Assembly: GCA_900543305.1 (NCBI GenBank)
Contig: UQQZ01000039.1
Location: 1-23,914 of the forward strand
DNA: 23,914 nucleotides
Origin: an uncultured Oscillospiraceae bacterium
GTDB lineage: Bacteria; Bacillota; Clostridia; Oscillospirales; Acutalibacteraceae
Reading direction: 5' to 3'
Below, piece after piece: positions 13,991-20,080 of the stretch (position 1 is its first letter; each line of letters opens with the position of its first letter). A program made the translations under genes and the position numbers. The notes beneath the pieces are model-generated. The model did not search any database. It had not been told where the DNA came from and saw only the letters and a program-made list of their open reading frames with translations.

Positions 13991-14026
13991 GGGTGGGAGG
14001 AAATCTTTGAATCCGATATTTACCAC
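13991..14026 (+). promoter_or_regulatory. rplK-rplA intergenic L1-binding-site mimic
   Basis: GGGTGGGAGG (13991-14000) and TTTACCAC (14019-14026) flank CTTTGAA. In 23S rRNA the L1-binding stem reads GGTGGGAGGCTTTGAAG on one side and GAAATACCACC on the other, so the resemblance covers both strands of the stem and the internal loop. GTGG at 13993-13996 pairs with CCAC at 14023-14026. It ends 15 nt before rplA, overlapping the ribosome site region, as expected for translational repression by L1. Confidence 0.75.
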
Positions 14027-14041
14027 TGGAGGAAAGAAACA

Positions 14042-14734
14042 ATGAAACACGGTAAAAAATATGTGGAAGGCGCCAAGCTCATCGACCGCTCCAAGCTGTA
14101 TGACACGGCGGAGGCTCTCGATGTGTGCGTCAAGACCGGTACGGCCAAGTTCGACGAGACTGTCGAGCTCCATGTGAAGCTGGGCGTTGACGGCCGTCAT
14201 GCCGACCAGCAGGTCCGCGGCGCCATCGTGCTGCCCAACGGCACTGGCAAGAACGTGCGTGTGCTGGCCATCTGCAAGGGCGACAACATTGAGGCTGCCC
14301 AGCAGGCTGGTGCTGATTTTGTGGGCGCTGAAGAAATGGTTCAGAAGATCCAGTCCGAAAACTGGATGGATTTTGATGTGTTGATCACCACTCCCGACAT
14401 GATGGGTCTGGTAGGCCGTCTGGGCCGTCTGCTCGGTCCCCGTGGCTTGATGCCCAACCCCAAGGCCGGCACTGTGACTCCTGACATCGCTCGTGCTGTC
14501 ACCGAAGCCAAGGCTGGTAAGATTGAGTATCGTCTGGACAAGACCAACATCATCCATTGCCCCATCGGCAAGGTTTCCTTCGGCGTGGAGAAGCTCCAGG
14601 AGAACTTCAACACTCTGATGGACGCTATCGTCAAGGCGAAGCCCGCCGCTGCCAAGGGCCAGTATGTGCGCTCCTGCGTGGTTAGCGCCACCATGGGCCC
14701 CGGCGTGAAGATCAACCCTGCCAAGTTCATCTAA
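14042..14734 (+). CDS. rplA: 50S ribosomal protein L1
   Basis: L1 forms the mobile stalk that helps deacylated tRNA leave the ribosome, and it represses its own mRNA in several bacteria. The 230-aa product has MKHGKKYVEGAKLIDRSKLY at the N-terminus. It continues with VELHVKLGVDGRHADQQVRG, LGRLLGPRGLMPNPKAGTV and the late VSFGVEKLQENFNTLMDAI. Ribosome site GGAGG lies at 14027-14033. It follows rplK by 56 bp and is followed by a new promoter for rplJ. Confidence 0.98.
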   Translation: MKHGKKYVEGAKLIDRSKLYDTAEALDVCVKTGTAKFDETVELHVKLGVDGRHADQQVRGAIVLPNGTGKNVRVLAICKGDNIEAAQQAGADFVGAEEMVQKIQSENWMDFDVLITTPDMMGLVGRLGRLLGPRGLMPNPKAGTVTPDIARAVTEAKAGKIEYRLDKTNIIHCPIGKVSFGVEKLQENFNTLMDAIVKAKPAAAKGQYVRSCVVSATMGPGVKINPAKFI

Positions 14735-14750
14735 AGGGGAAACTCTGGGC

Positions 14751-14779
14751 TTGACAAAGCCTGACACATTTGTTATAAT
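14751..14779 (+). promoter_or_regulatory. strong promoter of the rplJ-rplL operon
   Basis: Perfect consensus boxes TTGACA (14751-14756) and TATAAT (14774-14779) are spaced 17 bp apart, 16 bp after the rplA stop. Confidence 0.94.
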
Positions 14780-14785
14780 TATAAA

Positions 14786-14930
14786 GCTGTCCATCCAAAG
14801 ACAGCAGGTTTATAAACGGTTTTTGTCCGGCCTGCCGAGGAAAGACAAGCGATTGAAACGAGAACCGGGTGGGAAACCTGGGGGAAACAAGCTGAATGGT
14901 TTGTATCCTGTCTTCGTGAAATTTGCTTGA
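14786..14930 (+). ncRNA. ribosomal protein L10 leader (cis-regulatory RNA)
   Basis: The leader starts with a GCTGTC/GACAGC hairpin (14786-14805). It contains CCTGCCGAGGAAAGACAAG, typical of the L10 leader family in which L10(L12)4 binds and represses rplJ-rplL. It continues through GAACCGGGTGGGAAACC to a terminator. The sequence TCCTGTCTTCGTGAAAT around 14907-14922 can pair with upstream GAAAGACAAG-type sequence, a plausible antiterminator. Boundaries are approximate. Confidence 0.78.
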
Positions 14931-14933
14931 TTA

Positions 14934-14972
14934 CGCCTTTCCGCGGTATTGCCCGGAAAGGCGTTTTTATTT
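14934..14972 (+). terminator. attenuator terminator ahead of rplJ
   Basis: A perfect 10-bp stem CGCCTTTCCG (14934-14943) and CGGAAAGGCG (14954-14963) is followed by TTTTTATTT. It stands between the L10 leader and rplJ, so it should be conditional. Confidence 0.92.
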
Positions 14973-14994
14973 CACGATCCGGAGGTGAAAAAAT

Positions 14995-15525
14995 TTGCCC
15001 AGCGAGAAGATTTTGGAACAGAAGAAACAGCAGGTTGCACAGTTGGTCGAGGACTTCAAGAAGGCCAACGTGGGCGTGCTGGTGAACTATGAAGGCATCA
15101 CGGTGGAAAAGGACACCAAGCTGAGAAAGCAGCTGCGTGAAGCTGGCTGTGAGTACAAGGTTGTGAAGAACACCCTGTTGAACCTGGCTTTCCAGGAGGC
15201 AGGCATCACCGGCCTGGAGGAACATCTCCATGGCGCCACCGCTATCGCCTACAGCGAAAACGGATATGTGGACGCTCCCAAGATCCTGTCCGACTATGCC
15301 AAGGACAATGAGAACTTCACGGTGAAAGCCGGCTTTATCGACGGTGAGGCTTGCGACGCAGCCAGCATCGGCGAACTGGCCAAGCTGCCCCCCAAGGAGG
15401 TCCTTATTGCTCAGGTACTCGGCGGGTTCAACGCTCCCATCCAGGGCTTTGCCAATGTGCTCAATGGAACCATCCGTGGCCTGGTTATCGCCCTCAACGC
15501 GATTGCCGAAAAGCAGAGTGCGTAA
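14995..15525 (+). CDS. rplJ: 50S ribosomal protein L10
   Basis: L10 anchors L7/L12 dimers on the ribosomal stalk and acts as autoregulator in complex with them. The 176-aa protein begins MPSEKILEQKKQQVAQLVED. It has the core VNYEGITVEKDTKLRKQLRE and YKVVKNTLLNLAF, and a C-terminal helix that carries the L12-binding part. The start is TTG at 14995, with GGAGGTG at 14981-14987; no ATG fits. The weak start codon may add to translational control. The upstream leader and terminator indicate regulation by the L10-L12 complex. Confidence 0.97.
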   Translation: MPSEKILEQKKQQVAQLVEDFKKANVGVLVNYEGITVEKDTKLRKQLREAGCEYKVVKNTLLNLAFQEAGITGLEEHLHGATAIAYSENGYVDAPKILSDYAKDNENFTVKAGFIDGEACDAASIGELAKLPPKEVLIAQVLGGFNAPIQGFANVLNGTIRGLVIALNAIAEKQSA

Positions 15526-15534
15526 GTGTTATCT

Positions 15535-15577
15535 GTCAGGCAGCCGCCTGACTTATGCCGGGGTAATCACCCCTGGC
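15535..15577 (+). repeat. two intergenic hairpins between rplJ and rplL
   Basis: GTCAGGC/GCCTGAC (15535-15541 with 15546-15552) is a perfect 7-bp stem with a 4-base loop. Five bases later, 15557-15577 folds through GCCGGGGT and ACCCCTGGC with one bulge. No T-run follows, so this looks like an mRNA stability or processing element and not a terminator. Confidence 0.6.
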
Positions 15578-15623
15578 ACCATTATTCTATTGCGTATTAC
15601 ACTTAATATGGAGGTATTTTATC

Positions 15624-16001
15624 ATGTCTGAGAAGGTCACCAATCTGATCGAAGAAGTTAAGTCCCTTACCGTTCTGGAGCTCTCTGAGCTGGTTAAGGC
15701 TCTGGAGGAAGAGTTCGGCGTTTCCGCTGCTGCTCCCGCTGCTGTTGCTGTGGCTGCTCCCGCTGCTGCTGCTCCTGCTGCTGAAGAGAAGACCGAGTTC
15801 GACGTTATCCTGAAGTCTGCTGGCGCCAACAAGATCAACGTGATCAAGGTTGTCAAGGAAATCACCGGTCTGGGCCTGAAGGAAGCCAAGGCTCTGGTTG
15901 ACGAGGCTCCCAAGGCTGTCAAGGAAGGCGCTTCCAAGGACGACGCTGAGGCTATCAAGACCAAGCTGACCGAGGCTGGCGCAGAAGTCGAGCTGAAGTA
16001 A
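15624..16001 (+). CDS. rplL: 50S ribosomal protein L7/L12
   Basis: L7/L12 is the multi-copy stalk protein that recruits GTPase translation factors. The 125-aa product has the N-terminal dimerisation part (LIEEVKSLTVLELSELVKAL), a long Ala-rich hinge (about residues 35-54), and the factor-binding C-terminal domain. That domain includes EFDVILKSAGANKINVIKVV and GLGLKEAKALVDEAPKAVKE. GGAGG precedes the ATG. Codon use is highly biased (GCT, CTG, AAG), as expected for very high expression. The gene is followed by a strong terminator, and no rpoB follows in this window. Confidence 0.98.
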   Translation: MSEKVTNLIEEVKSLTVLELSELVKALEEEFGVSAAAPAAVAVAAPAAAAPAAEEKTEFDVILKSAGANKINVIKVVKEITGLGLKEAKALVDEAPKAVKEGASKDDAEAIKTKLTEAGAEVELK

Positions 16002-16021
16002 GTTTTTCCATCCGGAAGAAG

Positions 16022-16054
16022 AGGACAGGCTGTTTGGCCTGTCCTTTTTGTTTT
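16022..16054 (+). terminator. intrinsic terminator after rplL
   Basis: The stem GGACAGGC (16023-16030) and GCCTGTCC (16037-16044), with an added A-T pair, has a 6-base loop and is followed by TTTTTGTTTT. Confidence 0.94.
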
Positions 16055-16070
16055 AGGCGAAAAAAGCCCA

Positions 16071-16099
16071 TTGACTTTTCCACGCTCCCGGCCTAGAAT
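16071..16099 (+). promoter_or_regulatory. promoter of the alpha-galactosidase gene
   Basis: TTGACT (16071-16076) and TAGAAT (16094-16099) are spaced 17 bp. A CCGCC/GGCGG hairpin at 16109-16123 lies at the start of the predicted transcript. It could stabilise the mRNA or be an operator-like dyad. Confidence 0.72.
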
Positions 16100-16149
16100 G
16101 GTGAAAAACCGCCCTAGAGGCGGATGTGAAATAAGGGAGGAAGAAGCAA

Positions 16150-17304
16150 ATGCAAAATCCATATTTGGGGATGACCCCTCCGATGGGGTGGAATTCCTGG
16201 AACACCTTCACATGGAACATCAACGATCCGTTGATCCGTCAGACCGCTGATGTCCTGGTGGACAGTGGCCTAAAAGACGCGGGTTACGAATATGTGGTGA
16301 TCGACGACTGTTGGAGCCTGAAACAGCGGGATGAAAAGGGCCGGTTGGTGCCGGATCCGGAAAAGTTTCCCGAAGGCATGAAGGCGGTGGCTGATTATGT
16401 CCACAGTAAGGGACTGAAGTTTGGCATGTACTCCTGTTGCGGTACCCATACTTGCGCCGGCTATCCTGGCAGTTTTGAACACGAGTTTCAGGACGCGGAA
16501 ACGTTTGCTTCCTGGGGCGTGGATTACCTGAAGTATGACAATTGCTACCGGCCCCGTCACGCCGATGGGGAAATGCTTTACAAGCGCATGTCCCTTGCCC
16601 TGCGCAACTGTGGGCGGGATATCCTGTTTTCCGCCTGTAACTGGGGAACCGATCAAGTTCATCAGTGGATTCAGGGATCTGGTGCCCAGTTGTTCCGTTC
16701 CACCGGAGATATCCAGGATAGCTGGCCCTCTATTCAGGATCTAGTTTTGTCCCAGTTGGATAAGACGCCCTATTCCGGGCCCTTCTGCCACAACGATTTG
16801 GACATGCTGGTCGTGGGGATGCATGGAGGAAGCAACAACGAGTACATTGGCGCCTTAGGCGGCTGTACCGATGAGGAATACCGGACGCATTTTTCCTTGT
16901 GGGCGCTGATGAATTCTCCCCTTATGATTGGCTGCGATATTCGCTCCATGAGTGAAGTGACCCGGGAGACCTTGTCCAACCGGGACGTGATTGCCATCAA
17001 TCAGGATATCGAGTGCCGGGGACCCTATTGCATTCGCCAGTGGAACAATCCAGACCAGGTATTCGCCCTGGTGAAACCCATGTCTGACGGGTCTTTGGGA
17101 ATCGGCATGTTCAATTTTGGGGACAAACGCAATGAGATGTCTCTCCAATTCTGGGATCTGGGGTTGCCCGCCGCTGCCGGGGTGGGACTGGAGTTCTACA
17201 ACTGCTGGACCCATGAAGTGGAAGGCAAATTCTTCGAGCGGTATGCGGGTATAGTGGAACCCCATGGATGCCTGGTGTTCCGTGCCAAGCTGGTGAGGCG
17301 GTAA
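16150..17304 (+). CDS. GH27 family alpha-galactosidase
   Basis: This retaining glycoside hydrolase of family 27 should release terminal alpha-galactose (or alpha-N-acetylgalactosamine) from plant oligosaccharides or host glycans. The 384-aa protein begins with the family signature MTPPMGWNSWNTF. It has VVIDDCW (residues 49-55), the nucleophile D130 in DYLKYDNCY, and the acid/base D187 in FRSTGDIQDSW with the supporting R183. A C-terminal beta-sandwich ends at about residue 380. There is no signal peptide, so it acts inside the cell on imported sugars. AGGGAGG lies before the ATG. Its stop overlaps the start of a 67-aa CxxC protein (TAATG). It starts directly after the rplL terminator with its own promoter. 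Confidence 0.94.
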   Translation: MQNPYLGMTPPMGWNSWNTFTWNINDPLIRQTADVLVDSGLKDAGYEYVVIDDCWSLKQRDEKGRLVPDPEKFPEGMKAVADYVHSKGLKFGMYSCCGTHTCAGYPGSFEHEFQDAETFASWGVDYLKYDNCYRPRHADGEMLYKRMSLALRNCGRDILFSACNWGTDQVHQWIQGSGAQLFRSTGDIQDSWPSIQDLVLSQLDKTPYSGPFCHNDLDMLVVGMHGGSNNEYIGALGGCTDEEYRTHFSLWALMNSPLMIGCDIRSMSEVTRETLSNRDVIAINQDIECRGPYCIRQWNNPDQVFALVKPMSDGSLGIGMFNFGDKRNEMSLQFWDLGLPAAAGVGLEFYNCWTHEVEGKFFERYAGIVEPHGCLVFRAKLVRR

Positions 17305-17507
17305 TGGCCTACACCAAGACCTGTAAAAAATGCGGAGGCCCTTTGGGATCCGACGACATTGCCATCTACCGCAAGCTGGTGTGGCGAGGGGCGGAAGAAT
17401 ATCTTTGTATCGGGTGTCTGGCGGAGTATTTTGAATGTCCCCGGGAGGAAATCGAAAAGCGGATCCGCTATTATCGGGAAAGCGGAGAGTGTACCTTATT
17501 TCGCTGA
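17304..17507 (+). CDS. small CxxC zinc-finger-like protein, unknown function
   Basis: I do not recognise this 67-aa protein. It has a treble- or ribbon-like cysteine pattern: C7-x2-C10 in KTCKKCGGPLG and C35-x2-C38 in YLCIGCLAEYF, with extra cysteines at 45 and 63. The two CxxC pairs likely bind zinc. The C-terminal helix EEIEKRIRYYRESG is charged. The start ATG overlaps the galactosidase stop (TAATG), so translation is coupled. A longer in-frame start at 17268 would lie inside the galactosidase gene and has no ribosome site. It could be a regulator or an accessory protein, but neither role is shown. Confidence 0.75.
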   Translation: MAYTKTCKKCGGPLGSDDIAIYRKLVWRGAEEYLCIGCLAEYFECPREEIEKRIRYYRESGECTLFR

Positions 17508-17595
17508 TATTTTGTGGTTTCCCTGAAAAAGTTCCAAGAAATCCCCTATATTTTGTAGCCACCTGTGAACAGTTTGTGAATAATCGGGAATCCGG

Positions 17596-17624
17596 TTGCA
17601 ATCCATTTCCACCTTTGCTATAAT
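17596..17624 (+). promoter_or_regulatory. promoter of the 121-aa membrane protein
   Basis: TTGCAA (17596-17601) and TATAAT (17619-17624) are separated by 17 bp. No terminator is evident between the previous stop at 17507 and here. Confidence 0.75.
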
Positions 17625-17635
17625 GTAACCAATTT

Positions 17636-17677
17636 GTAACACTTGTCATGAAAGTGTTACCTTTCTCACGGAGAAAG
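17636..17677 (+). promoter_or_regulatory. two adjoining perfect hairpins in the 5' leader or operator region
   Basis: GTAACACTT (17636-17644) and AAGTGTTAC (17652-17660) form a 9-bp inverted repeat with a 7-base loop. Immediately next, CTTTCTC (17661-17667) and GAGAAAG (17671-17677) form a 7-bp stem with a 3-base loop. A further GTAAC copy sits at 17625-17629. The first dyad lies just downstream of the -10 and could be a repressor site. Alternatively both fold in the mRNA ahead of the ribosome site. Confidence 0.6.
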
Positions 17678-17701
17678 GCAAGGGAAAAGGAGTGTAGCGG
17701 G

Positions 17702-18067
17702 ATGAAGCGCGGGGCACTTGGAAATTTCTTGAGCTTCCTGTTGGCATTGGTGATTACCATGACAACGGTGATGACGTTGAGCATGATCACCCAGGCGCAA
17801 GCGGATCCAGCGGCGGCAGTGGCTGCGGTGGAACAGGCGGCGGAAGCCGGACGTTCTGCGTCCCAAATGTCTGCATCGGTGTCTCAAGAAATCATTTCAT
17901 CGCCGTTGCTGTGCGTGGTGGGATTTGTCTTGATCCTGCTGTTTGTAATGGCAGGACTGCTGTTATACCGCTGGGCAAAAAGGCGGGGAAAATCCATGCC
18001 TCGGGGCCGCCGTTACAAAGCCCGGGAGGATATGGCATTTTCCAACAGCTCCAAAAACAGAGTATAA
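17702..18067 (+). CDS. small secreted/membrane protein, unknown function
   Basis: The 121-aa product begins with a basic, hydrophobic signal-like segment (residues 2-30) ending in ITQAQA, a possible signal peptidase site. A short Ala/Ser-rich outer region follows (about 35-66, AAAVAAVEQAAEAGRSASQ). Next come one strong transmembrane helix (PLLCVVGFVLILLFVMAGLLLYRW, about 68-91) and a basic cytoplasmic tail. No family is recognised. ATG 17702 is chosen over ATG 17648 because AAAAGGAG lies nine bases before it and the upstream ATG sits inside a leader hairpin. It is a single-gene unit with its own promoter and terminator. Confidence 0.75.
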   Translation: MKRGALGNFLSFLLALVITMTTVMTLSMITQAQADPAAAVAAVEQAAEAGRSASQMSASVSQEIISSPLLCVVGFVLILLFVMAGLLLYRWAKRRGKSMPRGRRYKAREDMAFSNSSKNRV

Positions 18068-18098
18068 GGGTTTTCGTCCTTTCATAGTTTACCTCAGA

Positions 18099-18130
18099 AT
18101 CGGGCCGGCAGTGCTGTCGGTCCGATTTTT
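18099..18130 (+). terminator. intrinsic terminator after the 121-aa membrane protein
   Basis: A 12-bp stem with two G-T pairs (18099-18110 with 18115-18126) and a GTGC loop is followed by TTTTT and a further T-rich tract. Confidence 0.9.
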
Positions 18131-18366
18131 CTGTTTCTTTTTCCAAAAGATCCTTTTAGAAACTGTTTCCTTTATACAAAGAAACTGTATGGTAGCACAG
18201 AGGTACGGTTACAGAGAGTTTTGTAAAAACTAGGTTAAAGGTCTTTCCTTCACAGCGGTTATATGGCTTTTCTCAGTAACCCTTAATTCAATGGAAAGCC
18301 TGGAAAAAACAGAAAGAGAACAAATTTCATTATAGAATAAGAGCAAAAATAAAACTCAAAAAACAA

Positions 18367-18395
18367 TTGACAAAAACTAATATTTGAAGTATGAT
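18367..18395 (+). promoter_or_regulatory. promoter of the BlaI-M56-peptide cassette
   Basis: TTGACA (18367-18372) and TATGAT (18390-18395) are spaced 17 bp, giving a leader of about 110 nt. Confidence 0.8.
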
Positions 18396-18412
18396 AATCA
18401 CAAGAAGATGAA

Positions 18413-18480
18413 AAATGGGGAGATATGGGGGGAAATAACTAGTACATTTGAAGAGAAATTCTTCCGGATATACCCCATTT
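18413..18480 (+). promoter_or_regulatory. structured leader with a long-range stem before the BlaI-like gene
   Basis: AAATGGGG (18413-18420) is the exact complement of CCCCATTT (18473-18480), enclosing a smaller GAAGA/TCTTC hairpin (18450-18464). It lies between the promoter and the ribosome site. It may be a repressor operator, an mRNA structure, or chance in a low-complexity region. Confidence 0.4.
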
Positions 18481-18510
18481 ACCGAATACGTTGAGAAAGG
18501 ATGATTGACC

Positions 18511-18903
18511 ATGAAGATCGTTTCTTTGACGAAACGAGAGGAAGAGTTGATGAACTTCCTCTGGGAGTACGGCCAACCGCTGGCCAGCAATGAGATGCTG
18601 GAACTGTGCAAGGAGCATTCTTGGAGCGACAGTTATTTGCGTATTATGCTTCGTTCTTTGGAGAAGAAAGGGGCCATTGTTCCCTGTGGAATGGTGCGGT
18701 ACGGCACCCAGTATGCCCGGAAATTTTCTTGTGCCTTCACCAAGGAAGAGTATTATGTACAGTTGGCGGCGAGCCGTGGGGTGAATGCAGAATTGTTCGC
18801 AAAAGCAGCAGTCGCTATGGCGGCGCAATCTGACTCGAAAGATCAGGAGAATTTAATCCAAGAGTTGGAGGAGATTTTACAGGATTACAAAAATAAGGAT
18901 TGA
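18511..18903 (+). CDS. BlaI/MecI-family transcriptional repressor
   Basis: The 130-aa protein fits the BlaI/MecI (penicillinase repressor) winged-helix family. It starts SLTKREEELMNFLWEYGQPL, followed by the recognition-helix region SWSDSYLRIMLRSLEKKGAI (about residues 37-56) and a wing with RYGTQYARKF. The C-terminal helical part ends in LIQELEEILQDYKNKD and would dimerise. In the classical systems the paired membrane protease inactivates this repressor. ATG 18511 is preceded by AAAGGATG. Its stop overlaps the M56 protease start (TTGA), and the promoter at 18367 makes it autoregulatory by family precedent. Confidence 0.88.
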   Translation: MKIVSLTKREEELMNFLWEYGQPLASNEMLELCKEHSWSDSYLRIMLRSLEKKGAIVPCGMVRYGTQYARKFSCAFTKEEYYVQLAASRGVNAELFAKAAVAMAAQSDSKDQENLIQELEEILQDYKNKD

Positions 18904-20069
18904 TTACCGTGACAGTTACCGTATATTCCTTTTTTATGGCGGTACTGTGCAGTACGGTGCTGATCCTTTTAGCTCATGGGTTGCGTAAAAAATCGGCATT
19001 TATCCGAAATTTTGGTGTGTCCACCTTATTGTTTTTCTACGCTCTGTGCTGGATTCGGATGACATTTCCTTTTGAATTTCCCTTTGTGCAGGAAATCGGG
19101 TTGGAGTATGGATACTCCGATTTCTTTCAAATAGTGCAGCACGAAGAGTTTCAGATGGGACAAGTGACGTTCCATATTCTGGATTTGGCCACAGTGGTAT
19201 GGGTTACCGGAGCAATCTGTTTGGTGGTTCTTTTCCTGGTTCGATATCTTATGGGAAGAAGGAAACTTGCCCGGTTTGAACAGAATCGCACTCCTTTGGC
19301 TGATGGCGTATTGGAAAAGGTCAAAAAGGAGGCCCGTTACAATTTGCCGGTAAAAGTGTTGCTTTGTCCGGAAATGGGAATTCCCATGGGCATTGGAATA
19401 TTGAAAAAGCGCATCTTGCTTCCTCAGCGGACTTATACAGAGGAAGGGCTTTATTTCATATTGAAACATGAGTACACACATTTTTGTAATCATGACTTAG
19501 CAGTCAAGTTTTTGATCTGTTTGTTCTGCTGCATTTTCTGGTGGAACCCGGTGGTATACCTGTTGCGGCAGGATGTGGGAGAGATCCTAGAGATCAAGTG
19601 TGACCTGACAGTGGCGGAAGATTTTTCCAAGAGGGAAAAAGAGGGATACCTGACGGTGATCCTGCAATTTCTCAAACAGCCTGCGCGGCGGGAGACAAAG
19701 GGACTTGCCAGTGTGACGGCCCGTTTGTTTTCCAAGAAGAAGGGTCAGATCATGGTGGAACGGTTTCGGTATTTGACCCAGCCCGTCCGTAAAGCTGTTT
19801 TTTGGAACCGGCTGGCAATACTTGCAGTGTCCGTAGCGCTGTTTTTTGTAAGCTATGTGTTTGTGTTGCAGCCTTCCTATAACCCGCCAGTTTCTGATTT
19901 TGCCGGTGAAAATGGGCGAGGATTTGAAATCGATATTTCAAATGATACTATTATTCGGTGCTCTGATGGAAGTTATAAAATATTAACAGAATCAGGCAAT
20001 GTAATTCCCTTGGCCGAAGAAACAGTAGAAGTTTTACTGGATCAAGGATATCAACTTCGCGAAGAATAG
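18900..20069 (+). CDS. M56 (BlaR1/MecR1-type) membrane metalloprotease sensor without penicillin-binding domain
   Basis: The 389-aa protein has several N-terminal membrane helices (about 8-26, 38-53, 96-118). It carries the zinc motif H190-E-Y-T-H194 with a likely third ligand E231 (EIKCD), and helices around 202-222 and 305-323. These are the marks of BlaR1/MecR1 family M56 peptidases. After the last helix only about 66 residues remain, far too few for the penicillin-binding sensor domain of true BlaR1, so the signal is probably not a beta-lactam. The start is TTG 18900, overlapping the repressor stop. GTG 18909 with AAGGAT upstream is a good alternative. The 43-aa peptide gene follows 11 bp later. 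Confidence 0.88.
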   Translation: MITVTVTVYSFFMAVLCSTVLILLAHGLRKKSAFIRNFGVSTLLFFYALCWIRMTFPFEFPFVQEIGLEYGYSDFFQIVQHEEFQMGQVTFHILDLATVVWVTGAICLVVLFLVRYLMGRRKLARFEQNRTPLADGVLEKVKKEARYNLPVKVLLCPEMGIPMGIGILKKRILLPQRTYTEEGLYFILKHEYTHFCNHDLAVKFLICLFCCIFWWNPVVYLLRQDVGEILEIKCDLTVAEDFSKREKEGYLTVILQFLKQPARRETKGLASVTARLFSKKKGQIMVERFRYLTQPVRKAVFWNRLAILAVSVALFFVSYVFVLQPSYNPPVSDFAGENGRGFEIDISNDTIIRCSDGSYKILTESGNVIPLAEETVEVLLDQGYQLREE

Positions 20070-20080
20070 GAGGGATTTAG

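Larger units (their letters stand above)
18131..18510. other. AT-rich gene-free stretch upstream of the BlaI/M56 cassette
   Basis: No gene is supported on either strand. The stretch is clearly more AT-rich than the rest of the window. It holds two loose TACA/TGTA dyads: ATACA/TGTAT at about 18174-18190 and TTACA/TGTAA near 18208-18225. BlaI-type operators carry TACA...TGTA, but with a shorter spacer. The stretch also contains the cassette promoter and the structured leader listed below. Short minus-strand frames here lack ribosome sites. Confidence 0.6.

Noticed and set aside
18170..18230. TACA/TGTA dyads as BlaI-type operators
   Set aside because: The half-sites are 7-8 bases apart instead of the short spacing of known BlaI/MecI operators, and they lie about 150 bases before the promoter. 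They are kept only as a note.
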